A stretch of DNA of 64,000 nucleotides from Henricia sp. BOLD:AAB3569 (taxonomy: Eukaryota; Echinodermata; Asteroidea; Spinulosida; Echinasteridae). Of the stretch, positions 1-12,925 are shown in pieces. The notes under the pieces are model-generated. The model did no database searches. It was not told the origin of the DNA and saw only the letters and a program-made list of their open reading frames with translations. The position numbers and the translations under genes were made by a program. Position 1 is the first letter of the stretch. Each line of letters opens with the position of its first letter. The DNA is taken from contig JBBELK010000164.1 of assembly GCA_037783545.1 (NCBI GenBank), positions 1,922,001 to 1,986,000 of the forward strand, read 5' to 3'.

Positions 1-1650
1 CAACATCCGAGAAACGAGGACAAACAAATAGACCTTTAGAACTGCCAATATTTTACAGTCCGCCAATCTTGCTCCAGCCTTGCACACGGCTTACTACGAT
101 CCAATATTTTCCTTCTCCATAACAAGATTTCTTCCCCCGCGCAGACCAAAACCTTATACCCATCCGCAGCCCCTCCCAAAATAATTTGATTTTGGTAGGG
201 CATTATCCTCTGAGCAAATAGGCCTTCGAAGAAGACCATATCTTAAAACTAAGGGGGAAAAACGAAGCAATATGCAACTATGTGACTCAATTCGTGCGGA
301 CAACATTCAGGTATAAGCTGTATTTTCATTTTAAAAACGGGTCGGGCTTTTTAATAAACCGCGCACTGCAGAGGCCCTCTGGCCATGCAGGCGTCGATTT
401 CGTAGGCAGATTTTCCAAAATTGCATTTTCTCGAATTGAGCACTGCACAAGAGCCCCTTCAGGGAAGTTTTTACACTGCCAAAATCTTTGCATCTCGCCT
501 TTTATTTCAGCTAGCCCGGGCTGCAACGGGCCCGCCTTCCCTTATTCTATTTCTATAGCTCTAAGTGATATTCTCCACTTTGCGAGAGAAGAGCACGAGG
601 CGAAATTTGAGCGGCCTGGCCAGTTGTTTGCGGCAAATTAGTCCTTTTTTAGTTGCTCGGGCTTCTGTCTAGAATTGCTAGGAGTCTTAACAGGATGGTG
701 TGGCCTGTTCGCTAGTCCTATAGGAGTTTTGAGACAAAGAAGCCGCTGCGTAGCAAGCCAGCGGGGCTATACGCGTTGTGAATACAGCTCTACAGTAGAC
801 GGCTGATGAAGGAGACACCAGAAGTATATTCGTTCAGTGCAGCAGAAAATGTATAAAAGGGATGTTTCAAAGTAACATTAAAATTCAAATTCATGCCCTG
901 TAACAGACTGCCACCCAGCAATAACTATCAGTTATGTCATGCACATGTTTCATGAAATGTTTTGTGTTTTGGACATTACCAAGCTTATGTACACCCACAG
1001 ATTTCATTCTGGAATGGTCGTTTCAGATGTACGTGTGTGTCCAATGCGTATAATGGTTTCCCCCAATTTTGCGTCAACTAAAATAAGGTGTCCCATGCGT
1101 AACGCCAATTTGCTAATTTGTCACGTATCTATTAACTGAAACAATTAATGACTCTGCTGAAAAGTATACTTTATAACACTGCCATTTTTTAAAAGGTATG
1201 TGTACACTGGTTCAAAATCTGTAGAGATATGGTTATTTCAGGTCACTTGAAATTTTGAACCGCAGCAGCATTGACATAGAGCAGTTTCAAATACCACGTA
1301 AACAAACATGACGTTTAACATGCAACGATGTTTGCGAGCATTGATGGATCAGGCGTAAAATTAAGGAAATGCAACATGAATTATTATATGATTTGGTGTA
1401 TAGAAGACTATATATGGATACATTAGCTACATGATTTATACCCGTAAACTACTGAGTTGACGCTTACTTTAGTGTGCCCCACGCAGGCGCTGCAACTGTC
1501 CATTAGCACTTAAACAATAATATTATAAGCCTTCAAAAAACAGTCTATATCGGAATAGGGTGCCCCATGGGAATTTTGCCTTTTATGGAAAGAAACAAGG
1601 GGGCTAATTGTCGAAGAGAACGAGAATAACAGAGGCTACGGGTGCGGTAA
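1..1650. other. No gene recognised, unassigned DNA
   Basis: Both strands were read. The longest open frame (282-641, plus, 119 codons) and the frame opposite it show no domain, codon pattern or splice context that I recognise. No repeat shared with the rest of the window was found here. Confidence 0.5.
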
Positions 1651-1654
1651 ATGA

Positions 1655-1673
1655 TGACGTCATCGTGACGTCA
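1655..1673. promoter_or_regulatory. Paired CRE-like palindromes, 11-bp spacing
   Basis: Two copies of TGACGTCA start at 1655 and 1666, one helical turn apart. This is the consensus bound by CREB/ATF bZIP factors. The same 11-bp doublet occurs four times in the repeat block at 56-60 kb, so this one may be a repeat relic rather than a promoter. No gene start is visible next to it. Confidence 0.3.
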
Positions 1674-1678
1674 CTTGG

Positions 1679-2670
1679 TAAATCGTGTTGGTGAGATTAT
1701 GTCTATTTTAGGTACAGCAAAATGCACCAACGTGCGCTCGACGTTCTGAAAGTTACAGCATATGTGTAAGGCGTATACCATTTTATGTGCCCACAAGTCC
1801 ATCTGCATGGCGATTTAATAATTGTTGATTTTTAAAACCAAGATTATTGTTTTCACTTTTTCAAAACAATATAATAGAGACATTTATAACGCGCACATAT
1901 CCATCTCAATGATGCTCAAGTCGCTTTCACACTTATTACCCCTGGTCATTGGGCCCAATTACATTCCTAATCCTTCTCAACTCCCCGCTGACAAGTATAC
2001 ACAAATGCTGTGCACATATGCTATACAAGAAACACAATTTTCTTTTAAGACAACGGAACAAAATTCGTACCATATGGTCGGTCCTTTCTTTGCGTCTACC
2101 GATATAAACCCTATTGCGCGTGTGCATGGGCGTTGGTCCGGCGTCGATTTTAGTATTCCGAGCAGCCTTCGATCGCCTTTCGCTCACCGCGCGGCCGAAA
2201 TGTCACAGTGCCCCGTGCCCTGTTCTCTGTTCGCACCGTTAAAGGTCAACTCTGTCGTCTAATTACATTCCCCGATTATTTTGCCTCTCCCGTGACGTTA
2301 GGTTATCTTCTTGGAGGAAGTAAAAAAGAGAGGAAAAAGACGGTCGTTTTGGAGATAGGATAGCGGACTGCTTCGGGGAAACACGCTCGGGTTCTTTTTT
2401 TTGTTTTTACTAGTTGTTCAAAACTTAACAAAACTCTCAGTACAAATAAAAACCCGAGTACAGTTCTGTATAGACTGCACATCGTAGTCTCGTCTAACAG
2501 GTGACTGTGAGTACTCTCTTTTCTTCTAAATCGCTTTCTCTTCAGATTTCCCCCCTAAATAAATCCGACTAGTGATATGTGAAATGTATCCAAAACACGA
2601 TGTGGCAATGGCAGGAACGAAACTGTATAATGTATTTCCAAAATAATTTTAGCTAAATTTAGAAAAGACA
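1679..2670. other. Unassigned DNA with a 146-codon open frame
   Basis: An open frame at 1822-2262 (plus) is one of the longer ones in the window. It has no recognisable domain, signal peptide or membrane segment, and its composition looks like non-coding sequence. I do not call it a gene. Confidence 0.4.
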
Positions 2671-2673
2671 ATT

Positions 2674-3110
2674 TTACCTTTTTAACTTTCTTCGCCGAGA
2701 GGGGGCGCTGTTTGTGTGATGTCACTTTAAAAGCCTACATGTTAAAGTAAAACACAAACATCAGAACTTAAACTCCAATCGAGACAAAGTGCAGCTGTTT
2801 CCACCCTAGTTTTTTCTTGCCCCAAAACAGGGAAATTTGTAATACGAAGAATAACAAGAAAGGATAACAAAAACTGAAAAAAATGAAATAAAACTGAAAA
2901 AATAAGGGATATGAGCGCAGACCAATGGAAAATGCCTGCGACTACTCAATGTGACTTCACAACTCTGCTCATGAATATGTAAATTCACATCAGCATAGAA
3001 CTAAAAACGTGTACTTAAACATTTCAAAACGGGGTTCAAAGTTAGTTTTGCTGACTGTAACTTAGAGGAACAATTAAAGTGATGAAAAAACATATTTCAG
3101 GAGATCTTTA
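2674..3110 (+). repeat. Dispersed repeat family N, copy 1
   Basis: This copy shares ordered landmarks with copies at about 17940-18240, 30110-30680 and 34540-34900. The landmarks are GGGGGCGCTGT, then 'gtttcca/tacccc', a CTCATGAATAT box, 'aaaacggggttcaaa', 'gactgtaact' and a 'tttcaggagatcttta' end. No coding frame is conserved among the copies. The family type is not identified; terminal repeats were not resolved. Confidence 0.55.
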
Positions 3111-3467
3111 AATTCTCCGCGTTCGGGACGATTTTCTTTTTTGCTAAAACTTGTTGGATGTCGATGTTTACTCGACGATGCTGCACCGCTGTTTGCACTG
3201 GATTAAAGCGTCTTCAACATTTGGTGAAAAACAACGGAGTAGGAAAAAGTCATGAACGGGACCCAAGTGGATTCATTGCGTTTGCACAGCCACGTGGTTT
3301 CCCGCACTCACATGCAGATTGAAGATTGTATTACGCACGACAATCTTTTTTTTCTGTGCTAAAAGAGGGGGATGTCCTTTCATGGCCGCGGTAGATAAAA
3401 AAATCGGTTTCGCGGTCGGATAAGACGAAGATACCTATAAAATGCTCCAAAAATGTTCCAAAACGTT
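3111..3467. other. Unassigned DNA
   Basis: No gene, hairpin or shared repeat seen. Confidence 0.4.
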
Positions 3468-4190
3468 TACCAACCATTTGACCGAAACACTTTCTCAAAT
3501 GGAAGATAGAAGTGGTTCCAACTGTCCAATGCAATTTCGCCCGAGATTGTATATTTTTTTTATAAGAAAATGATCACTCACGATAAAATTATCAATTCGT
3601 GTGCACACGCACTTTTTTTTTACCAGGGTGCCCTTAAAGGAACAAAAATAGTATGTGGCTCTGCTTTCCGCGTAGTATAGCCATGCAGGGAACCAGCCTA
3701 AATAGGACGGTAGCTTCACACAATTTCTTGAAAGTATAGACACAGTATTTCAAAACTGTTGCAACTGCTTACCAACCAGCAGGACTTGTAGTAAAATCAC
3801 GCTGTCAAATTATAGTGGCTTCACATTCTGACCCTAGCAGTTTTCAACTGTTTTGTGTTTTCATTATCTGTTGCAGTATCCCTATGTGGTGATCCTCTTT
3901 ACCTTCCTTGTATATCTTGTTTTATGTATGGTGTATTTTTTTGTGCTGTTTTTTGTTACACTGTCTAATGTGCTGTTTTCTGTATGTCCTAGTCATTCTG
4001 CCTTGGAAGAAGACCCTGCTAGGGCACAGTATCTCATTGTTTTCTCGGGACACAGATGAGGTACCGAGCTGACTTATACACAGGTTGGTTTTTATCATAG
4101 ACATCCTAATCACACATGGAGATAACGCCTTTTGTAACAATTTCTCAATCCTGTGATGATGTGATCTATCTTTAATACGAGAAACAAGTC
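3468..4190 (+). repeat. Dispersed repeat family L, copy 1
   Basis: This copy begins with 'accatttgacc...caaatggaagatagaagtgg' and continues through 'ggaaccagcctaaatagga' and 'cacaatttcttgaaag' to a 'gaggtaccgagctgactta' region. The same landmarks in the same order occur at 7797-8440 and 29765-30110, with a fragment at 53750-53905. Roughly 3755-4025 is absent from the other copies and looks like an insertion. The family is unidentified. Confidence 0.55.
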
Positions 4191-6540
4191 AGTATACTCT
4201 CTATGGCCGTTGGTAACCGAGTTTCGGCCCTCGCGTATGTAGGTCTCGACAAATATTTACCACCGGTATATCCCATCTGCTAATGACTAATGTAAACTCT
4301 GTGAGCAGATATTGTCTTTAACCTCGTGCCTGAGGATTTAGAATGACCCATGCCTACATTATGTAGTATATTGTGATAGACGTATTCAGTAACTACGAAC
4401 TCCTTCCCAGTATACATCCGCATTAACTGGGGCGTTTTCAGTGCACGAACTGTATGTTTTGTCGGCACTTGTTGCGCGTTTTATCATGGGAATGTACGCC
4501 AAGGAGCGCGTTGCGCGTCATGGATACGCGCTGCACGGCTTAGTAGCAGCACAAAATACACAGTTCATGCACAGTTTTGTTTTGTCCTTTTCGTTCAATG
4601 ACAAATAACACCGATAACCTGATTTCATCAAATTCTTGGAATTTCGCAACAAATTACATTATTGTAATGTTACATTTGAAATTGCACTTCCTTAAAATAA
4701 TTGAAACAACTGTCATACTCTTCCGAAATCTTTCACAACATACAAAGCACGCATGCAATTCTACACCACGTTTCATTTTCAAGGCACAGTGCAGATGATG
4801 ACGCAAATTGCGGTAATTCTCGCAGTTGACGTGTTTCCGCGAGGTTTTAAAAAGGTTTCAATTCGCTTTAACATTCTTAGAACGCAGGTATTACGTCAAG
4901 GTACCCGCCCATGCCAAATGCACTTTGGTTGGGTAAAAGAAGATTTAAGAATGGATACATTATACTCCACATTGAACAATCGGAAAAGAAACAAAAGGAA
5001 GTGGGTTAAAAACACCGGTATTCATGTGTTCTGTGATGGCATGAATACGTGAATTTGCGTGGGTGTATTGCGCTTCCCGCCTTTTTTCTGTCTCTTTCTC
5101 TGCATACAATCTCGTGTCGAATTACTGCATTGCTTTAAGAAAGATTTTTGTATTTCATTTTTATAAAAGTAGGGCAAACATGGAACACGGGTTCAGATTT
5201 ACTTTTTCTTTGTGGCGCGAATTTTTCCAATAAAAATAAAATGACACTAGCGCACAACAAACTAAAAAGCCGCTAAAGCCTATAGTCTCTTCTCAAGCGT
5301 GACTTTGAGTTCCAACATCCAATCGCTTCTCTTGTTGGAACACGCTGTCGCGCTTGATTTCATTTTGAAGTCACGGCCTACATTAACATCGTCTATGTAA
5401 ATGAAACGAACTGTCTTAAAAAAACACACTCATCATTAGTCATCGGTAGCATGATTGCCAAGTTACTAATCTGCAATACACGCAACAGCCGTCAGGCATT
5501 ACTTTGTAACGATCTTGAGTGTTTACAGACATAGGTGCATAATGCGCAAGACACGAAATGGCCGCCGGGAGTTTCTCAAATTTTCTTAAGGATCGTGGAT
5601 ATGTGTGCTTAACAACGCGAGACAAAAAGTAAATCGAATTTTTAAATTCTTACTACACATTTCATTTCTGTAGGCAGAATTTTTGTGATCACAATTCATT
5701 TCTGTAAGTTCGCCACTTTCATTTTCGCGTTTAGTTTGTTTTATTGTGCGCATGACCATCGCGATTTAATTAAAAAATGGCGTACATTTTACTGTCCCAC
5801 ACAAAAAAGTCATGATGACATTCCACAGAATATATTAAATTAAAACACGGGCAGTTAGTTCCTGGGATCGGATCGTAAACACTTTCATAGATGCCGCCAT
5901 TTGACGTTAATAGCGCTTAATAAGTTCACTCGCCCCATCTGGAGTGTTGTCAAATTGTCTTTTTTTTACATTTAATCTGTTAGATATAAAATGTGAAGTG
6001 AAGCAAATTACATTCTGTCTAACTGATGGAAGCTAAACGTAGAGGCTAATCGAACGCACCCACTATGTACGACAAAACAAAACCTGCATTTATGTTATAA
6101 AGGACCAGTGGAAGAAGTCTTGAGCAGAGACTAGTAACAATTTGCGACATGCGCGAACAACCTTGTATCTCATGAACATCATGGCGACTTCGAGGAGGAA
6201 CTTTGAATTCCATGGACCCTGACCTAATGTTGAATCCGTACTCCATGGCGCCATGTATAATGAACATGCACACGGACACACAATACGTCAGAAACCGTGC
6301 ACAACAAACCACTTCAATTGACGGGATGTATCGAAAGAGCCGAACGCTTTAACACTCGTGTTACGAGCGAACGGAATTGCTAATAAGTTCCATACACGGT
6401 TTGGGTTTTTAAGTCGTGTTTTTCGTCTTTCGCTCAATAGCAGAACACTTTTCACGCTATAGTTTGAAATATGTATCATTTTTTAACGTTTGCATTTCCC
6501 AAACACGACCACAGAACAACAAATTGTGCTCATCCAAATC
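4191..6540. other. No gene recognised
   Basis: Short open frames only (up to 99 codons at 4753-5052), none with a recognisable domain. AT-rich unique-looking DNA. Confidence 0.45.
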
Positions 6541-6541
6541 G

Positions 6542-6755
6542 TTGTAAAAATAATGGAGTCTGCTGCCACCAAGTGACAGAGAAGCGCCAACATGTGCAAA
6601 ATGTGCCCTTTGTAGTTATTGTAAAAATAATGCTGTCTGCTTCCACCAAGAGACGGAGAAGCGCCAACATGTATCATGTGCACGTGTCCATTGTACCCAT
6701 TGTAAAATAATGCTGTCTGCTGCCACCAAGTGGCAGAGAAGTGATAACATGTATG
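6542..6755. repeat. Tandem repeat, about 80-bp unit, three copies
   Basis: Units start with 'ttgtaaaa(a)taatg' at 6542, 6619 and 6700. Each contains 'tctgct(g/t)ccaccaag' followed by 'gagaag...aacatgt'. The periods are 77 and 81 bp. The apparent reading frame across it is a by-product of the repeat. Confidence 0.75.
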
Positions 6756-7796
6756 TGCTTAATAATGCCAAAATGCAGGTACATTGTACTAAAAGAGGAA
6801 TCCCAAATTAACCAATTTGAGACCGATCTGCGCACTTACGTACCTTAACACGAAGAGCATCTTTATCAAACCCGCAAGTGAACTAACGTACGCACGTTAA
6901 TGCACATTCAGTCCCACGCAGAACAGCACACGTACGTACACACCACTCAGTCACTGTACAATACCGTTATTACCTGTAGCGCATGCGTACAGCCGACTTG
7001 ATACGAAGAGCCTCGGTTTCTGCGGAAGTGCGCAGAACGGGCTAATTTGGGATTCGTCTATGCGTCGCGTATTAGTCGCGTACATTAAAATGGAAATCAC
7101 AAAAAGCAACGCTGATAATTATGATCTACTACAAAATCTACAAAACAGAAACATGAAATATTATGCATTATTCATTATTAAAAAAAGTCTACATAACATT
7201 TTGCGAATCTAAAACTACCGCTGTGATTCGTTTACTAAATGTGAACGACTGACAATACATCAACACCGAACACTGCATGCTTTCCATAATAAATAGAATT
7301 AGATAAGAAACACAAACGAAAAGCATAAAGATGGAAGTACTGAAGGCGCTTTTACTCAAGTACACACAATTTATTTTAAGATCTTATTCAAGATGCGTAT
7401 GTTCCTATCGGAGGCTTATCTCACACGCATTCTATGTCCCAACACAAGACACTGGAATAATGCATTAGGCGTTAGAGCACAAACGACAGCCTCGCTGTGT
7501 CGTTATTATGCAGAGATGGTTTGGAACCCTGAGGGTAAAAACCGGGGAAGAAAGGGAGAAAAAAGATGAAAGAGGATGTTGAAAGAAAGAGGAGAGGGTC
7601 TTTGCGCTCTGATGCCTCGCGAGAGCTTTTCTCCCCCGACCTTTTACTTTTTGGCGCGGTTTCCGCGCGCTCAATCCGCATACTAATGCGCAGCGCGATG
7701 ATTCATCGCTTTTAAGTCAATTTTATTCTCCAAACACTCATGCTGTGCGATAAATTAAAGGCCGTATATAGGATCTGCAATGTCTTCAAATTGTAA
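6756..7796. other. No gene recognised
   Basis: Unassigned sequence. Two overlapping minus-strand frames of 69 codons at 7465-7681 show no domain. Confidence 0.4.
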
Positions 7797-8440
7797 TCGA
7801 CCATTTGACCAGAAAAAACCTTACCCAAATGGAAGATAGAAGTGCTTTCAACTACCCAATGCAATGATTCTGTCCAAGATGGTGTATTTTATATCAGGAT
7901 TGTAGTTAAGTCCATCACAAGTCTATCACAAGTCCAGAGCCGATAAAATCACAAGTCCGTGACAAGTCCCGCACAAGTCCTTCACAAGTCCCGCACAAGT
8001 CCTTCACAAATCCAGTAACACGAAGCAAATGATGAACACGCACAAAAGAATGCCTTTGTTGGAGTTCATTTGAATAGCTTGTGACTTGAATTAAGACCCA
8101 GGGACTTGTGGTGGACTTGTGAAGGCTTGTGGGATTTGGGATGGACTCGACTATACAACCCTGTTTTATATAAGAACGGAACTAAGCACAAGACTATAGT
8201 GGTATTATGGAACCAGCCTGAATAGGACAGTTGCTTTGCACAATTTCTTGAAAGCATGGGCACAGTTTGTTAATGTTTTCTTGGAGCGTAGATGATGTAC
8301 CGAGATGACTTATATCAGGTTGGTTTTTATCATACACATCTTTAACCCCACACGGAACGCCACGTGTAACAGTTTTCCCAATCAAGTTAGCTATCTTTAA
8401 CACGAGCAGCACCATTCTGCTTACTGTAATGGCGCCCACA
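7797..8440 (+). repeat. Dispersed repeat family L, copy 2, split by an hAT-like element
   Basis: The landmarks of the 3468-4190 copy recur in order. The copy is interrupted between 7894 and 8164 by a separate 269-bp element; removing it restores the 'tattttatataagaac' junction seen in copy 1. This dates the inserted element as younger than the L copy. Confidence 0.65.
7895..8163. mobile_element. Non-autonomous hAT-like transposon with 8-bp target duplication
   Basis: The element begins CAGGATTGTAG and ends CTATACAACCCTG, so its terminal inverted repeats have the CAGG...CCTG form typical of hAT elements. TTTTATAT flanks it exactly on both sides (7887-7894 and 8164-8171); an 8-bp duplication is the hAT hallmark. 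The interior is built from repeated 'cacaagtcc' motifs on the left arm and their complement on the right, with no coding capacity. Assignment to hAT is inference from termini and duplication length. Confidence 0.8.
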
Positions 8441-8830
8441 GCTTATTACATAATAAATTAGGTCTAACTGTGTCGGTCTTACGCAATCCTTGATTGCCAC
8501 TCTGTACTTTTAAGGTATAAACGATCCGACACCAACCATTTCATTCCTCAAAGATGGTGTGATTTGACACAATAAACAGACTATAGTTTCATCTTTCCAC
8601 CCACACCACGCCAAGTCGACACTTGGCAATGTCAAAAACAACGAGCACATCAACCACTCTGACAGACAAGAGGAAATTAGATTTCGTTCTTCTGGCGTGC
8701 AGTTCGCTCGCGCTTGGAGTGCGAATAGTGAGTGATGGACGCGGATTTGACACGAAATTGGGAAGCCCTTAAATTGGGAATCAATCCAGGAAAATAATAC
8801 GAGTGTCAGGTCGTAAATGAGACTTAAAAG
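8441..8830. other. Unassigned DNA
   Basis: No gene, hairpin or shared repeat seen. Confidence 0.4.
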
Positions 8831-8831
8831 T

Positions 8832-8905
8832 CCAGGGTTATAGTCCAGTCAATCACAAGTCCAGTTGAAAATAAAAGGTGAACACTAACAAAAGAATACC
8901 CAAAG
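8832..8905. mobile_element. Fragment of the 'cacaagtcc' hAT-like family
   Basis: CCAGGGTTATAGTCCAGTC, then 'cacaagtcc', then 'ggtgaacac' and 'caaaagaatacc', follow the left arm of the element at 7895. The right arm is absent, so this is a truncated copy. Confidence 0.55.
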
Positions 8906-11320
8906 AGGAATGTGCCAATTCCAAATTGGCAAATCTTGGTAATTACAAATCAGACTTAATTTGTTTATCGCCACTTATTTTGAAAATTTAAAAGGTCTCG
9001 GAAAATAAATCTGCAATTTATCTGCAATGAATTGGTGATTGGTGCTAAATTTATCCACTTTCAAACAAGCCTAAAATGTACAGCTCATCACACGCAGGTT
9101 CAATCAAGCAGGTCGAAACCCAACAGAACTGGTTTTCTGTGAGATATATAATAGCTACAGGATTCCCTCAGAAACAGGAAAATAACATTTCATTGCTGAG
9201 GGATTTAATTCACTTAGTTCAAACAGGTTCACTTGGACCTGGATGGACAAAATCACTGAAGTGGAACAGTCTTGAAAGCATTTCCAAAGTGATTGGTCAA
9301 TCAGTGCCTTGTTATCTACAAGTTCACTGTATTCAACAAACTTCTGTTTTGATCAAGAGTCGATATTTTAAGAACGTTGCGGTTCTTTTTTTAAAGAATA
9401 TACATGCACATTGCTTTTAGCGGTAATAATCCTTCACATAAATTCACAGAGGGATTCTAACTGCGATGTTGATTTCACGGTCTTTCAAGATTGTCACTCT
9501 CTATTTGCGCTGATATTTTTAGTCACTCAGAAATACCCAAGGCGCGCGTTTTCAATGCGGTTTGCATTTATCGTCTGCCCTCACTATGGAAACGGGATTC
9601 GATCATGACGTCACTGCAATCGGTAGATTTAGCTGCGAGGAATTCATCCAGTTACAGTCCTCGATAAGGAATAACAAGTGGTGATTATTTTCGCTAATGC
9701 CTCATTCTTCTTTATTACCGTCAATTCCCTGGTTATTGTTCGTTTTTACCTTTCAGCCGGAATTATTGTCGCGAAAAGTAAGTGATACAATTTGGGTCAA
9801 GGTGGTTGAAAATAAATTTCCTATTTTTGTCACGCGTGCCTTTCGGCTGTAGGGTTGACAACAATTAAATTCTACAACATAACCAAGACATTTCAAAGTG
9901 GGATTATGACGTCATTCATGTGGGGGAAAGAGTATGCACAGAATTTACTACGATGTCGTTTGCTATACGTTGCGTTAATAAGATTCTTGAGTTTCACAAG
10001 TTTTACTTTTGGAGCTATTAAAACCCACTGATCTCTTTAAACTGGACTGGTTGTACATGACAAGAATTGTGCGAGAATTTGAGCAATGCGGGTGCCATCT
10101 TGATTCAGGTTTAACAGTGCTTTTCAAGACTGGTTCCTGGTCCACAGGATCATTCGTATTCCACCTAGTACATGCACGTGTACTCTAGTAAAAGTGTTGT
10201 AATCAGTTCACACAAGACATTGTTTTACATGTTGCAAGATGGCGAACGGTGCTTCACTTATGGAGCCACGCATCAATCCACTGTATATAAAGGCCAATGG
10301 TTAAAATGAATTGTCGCTGTATATTTAGTATGGCGCCAGTTATACGAGGATTTCTCGTATCACTAAACCTACCAATTATTTTGAATTTTAAACAGAAACA
10401 ATAACATTTCATTTCTAATAAATACTGACATTTAATGGGGATAAAAACGAGGATTTATGCATTTTTCAGTGTCATATGAAATTTCCAAGAGCATAAAATA
10501 GTGGCACCATTTAAAGATACATTCACTGGGTAAATTGCATCAATTTATTGCGTTTTTGAGCCCATTTAAAAACGACAGAGCCCGAGTTCGAGAATTAACT
10601 ATTTTAATCGTAAAACACATCTGTTATAAGATTAATTTATGGCACAGTTAGCTGTTGTGAGCTGATTCTAATAACGCAGTCATATTTTTGTGGCTCTCTA
10701 GGGTCCTATACGCGAAAATAGCACCCATTAGGCATTTTGCCAAAGTAATAAACCTTTATTTTCGAAGTACCACATTTACAGGTGTTCATTTTTTATTATG
10801 TAGGTAGACAGAGCCTATTGGGTTTGTTATTGCGCACAACGCGAATGCCTCACAGTTATTTCTTCAACTTAATTCGCGCGATGACGTTTTTCTGTTACGT
10901 CCGCAACCACTCTAGAGTTTTTTGTTTCTTCGCCGAGGGCGCCACAATTGGAAAGTGGTTCGGCTGCGCGTAACCTCCAGCCAAAATCCGCGGTTGTTCT
11001 TTGAAGCTTGGCGCGACTCAACATAAAAACGGCAGATTCAGCTGTTTTGAGCGCTGACGCGCGCAAATTGCAAATAGATTGAAGCAGTACTCGCAAAAAA
11101 GATGGCAAAATGCCAAGATTGACGATACCGGTCGGTTTTAATTCTTCAATCCTGACCAGATGTGCAGGTGGCGTGGGGGATTTCATGCGTTCAAAAATTC
11201 AATATTTTAATGAGATATCTCATGAATAATTCAGCAGCTTGTGTTGGACGGCGCCATTTGCCTTGACGCGGTAAATGTTAGATTGCTACATAGCGACATT
11301 GAGTATTCATCTCACTTAAG
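8906..11320. other. No gene recognised
   Basis: The largest frame is 114 codons (9076-9420) without recognisable domains. A 105-codon minus frame at 10869-11186 is likewise anonymous. Confidence 0.4.
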
Positions 11321-11321
11321 G

Positions 11322-11400
11322 TGGATTCACACTGAGCCTTTTGGCGCGTACATTTGACGCACGTCGCTTTCAGAAGAAAGAAAAACGCAGCGTGGAGAGA
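11322..11400 (+). repeat. Solo arm of repeat family P
   Basis: The stretch 'ggattcacactgagccttttggcgcg' followed by 'ttgacgca(c)gtcg' matches both arms of the inverted-repeat structure at 15305-16621. Only one arm is present here. (The quoted motif is split at its conserved core GGCGCGTACATTTGACGC.). Confidence 0.5.
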
Positions 11401-11560
11401 ATATCGGTGGCACATGTACATGTATATTGTACACATTTTCCCACTGGTGGCAGCGGTGGGATAACTACATAGAGTTTATAGCAACCACATATACAGAGAG
11501 TATACTATAATACATGGACTGCACCATACACGTTTTATATAAAACAGCAATAAACTACTT

Positions 11561-11680
11561 CGTGTGCATGCTTGGCAGAAGGGCATAAGCGGTCTGGTGC
11601 CAAAAATTAGTTACGCCCTTCAGCCAGGCACTGATTTTTGGCACCAGACAGCTTATATGCCCTTCTATACCAGGCACACG
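11561..11680. mobile_element. Hairpin MITE, 120 bp
   Basis: The left arm 11561-11607 (CGTGTGCATGCTTGGCAG...) and right arm 11634-11680 are near-perfect inverted repeats around a 26-bp loop. It has no coding capacity. The family was not assigned and no clear target duplication was found. Confidence 0.7.
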
Positions 11681-12071
11681 ACGTTGTGTGGTTTCCAATT
11701 ACTGTTTAGAGTTTATCCTGCATGTGTCTCAGCAAGTCCTCACAAGTCCACGTTTACACCCCTGTAATGGTACAACAATTCATCCTGGATATAAAATTGA
11801 CGAAATATGTGATGAGAGAAAAATGACAAAATGTAAACTAGCAACGAGGAGAGCCCGAAAGGAGTTGACTTTGTTTTATTATAAAAAAACTAACTTTATA
11901 GAGCAAACGAGGAATATTTACAGAGTGTGTCGTAGAAAGACATAATGTTGCATCATGAGGTGGCGAAATATTGCACACCCAAGCATGGAAATTAGAAAGA
12001 TATCATCCAAGGCCATAGTATTACTTCAACACTACCGAATTACTGAAATGACTGTCCAATCCCCTACCAAT

Positions 12072-12690
12072 CTAACTTGTTCTCGTTTTCCCATCACGTT
12101 TAATCCACAGAAGTAGCATTTCACACGCTGGGCTGTCTTCCGAATACGTCGACTTATTAGCGCCCAACTTCTGATGAAGGAGATATACCAAAGTCCATCC
12201 GGCAAAAGGAGATTGCACTTTCGCCCCCTTCTTTTTTGATGAATGATCTACAATCAAGATGTCTAAACCAAACACCGCATCCCGCTGGAGCATCCATTCT
12301 GCTAATTTCTTGTATCCAGTTCTTAGTGTTCACTGTGATCCTTGATTTACACATAACGTGGGCAATTAAGGCACGCGGTGAATGCCAAGAGCCTGGAGTC
12401 CATACACATCGTTCATCAGCTGATGGTGCGTCGACGTTGAAGTGACCTCAATCTGGTCTGGAATTCAAGCTATCGTCAGTTTTGATACCACTGCGTATAG
12501 GTGCGTTCTTGACGTTCATTTGCAGGTTGTAATGACAGACCTCTTGTAATAAAACGAAGAGAGACGGAATACCGAAGTAGACGTTTCTCTTGATTAAACG
12601 GGGTGGCAAGCGTTTCGCATACATCAGGTGTCCAACTTTAAACATGCAGAACACTTGTTCGATTGCATGCCTTTGCAAGTCCGTGCTTCA
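12072..12690 (-). pseudogene. Broken unidentified coding remnant
   Basis: Two minus-strand frames read like real protein and run in register: first a segment with YAKRLPPRLIKRNVYFG and SLFVLLQEVCHYNLQM (12678-12451), then DERCVWTPGSWHSPRALIAH, a TKNWIQEISRM stretch, and VFGLDILIVDHSSKKKGAKV with SPFAGWTLVYLLHQKLG (to 12072). Amino-acid usage is far more protein-like than in nearby frames, but the frame is interrupted about twice and no start or intron signals are clear. I do not recognise the family. It could be a decayed host gene or a transposon-derived gene. Confidence 0.4.
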
Positions 12691-12925
12691 TTAAAAGTGC
12701 ATCGCAGTGCATAGAACCAAGGCACTCACAAGGCGACCGCTAAGCCTGCAAGTCCTAACAATTCCGTGGGTTTTAGCGAAGCCATGCATAGGAAATTGAG
12801 ACTACAACAACAACATTGTGTTATGCATTCCCTGTTATTTGGTTATTTAAATTAAATTACAATGGTGTAAGTTAATTTTGATACCGGCCTTGCAAAAGCC
12901 TTCGCTACAACGCCCATGCACTGCA

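Noticed and set aside
1822-2262. 146-codon open frame
   Set aside because: No domain, no splice or start context, no relation to neighbours.
3985-4035. 'gaagaagaccctgctagggc', which recalls Penelope-like retroelement ends
   Set aside because: Too short and diverged, with no catalytic core or coding region, to support the call.
6542-6755. Possible CRISPR-like array
   Set aside because: Three imperfect tandem units without distinct spacers in a eukaryotic genome; ordinary tandem repeat.
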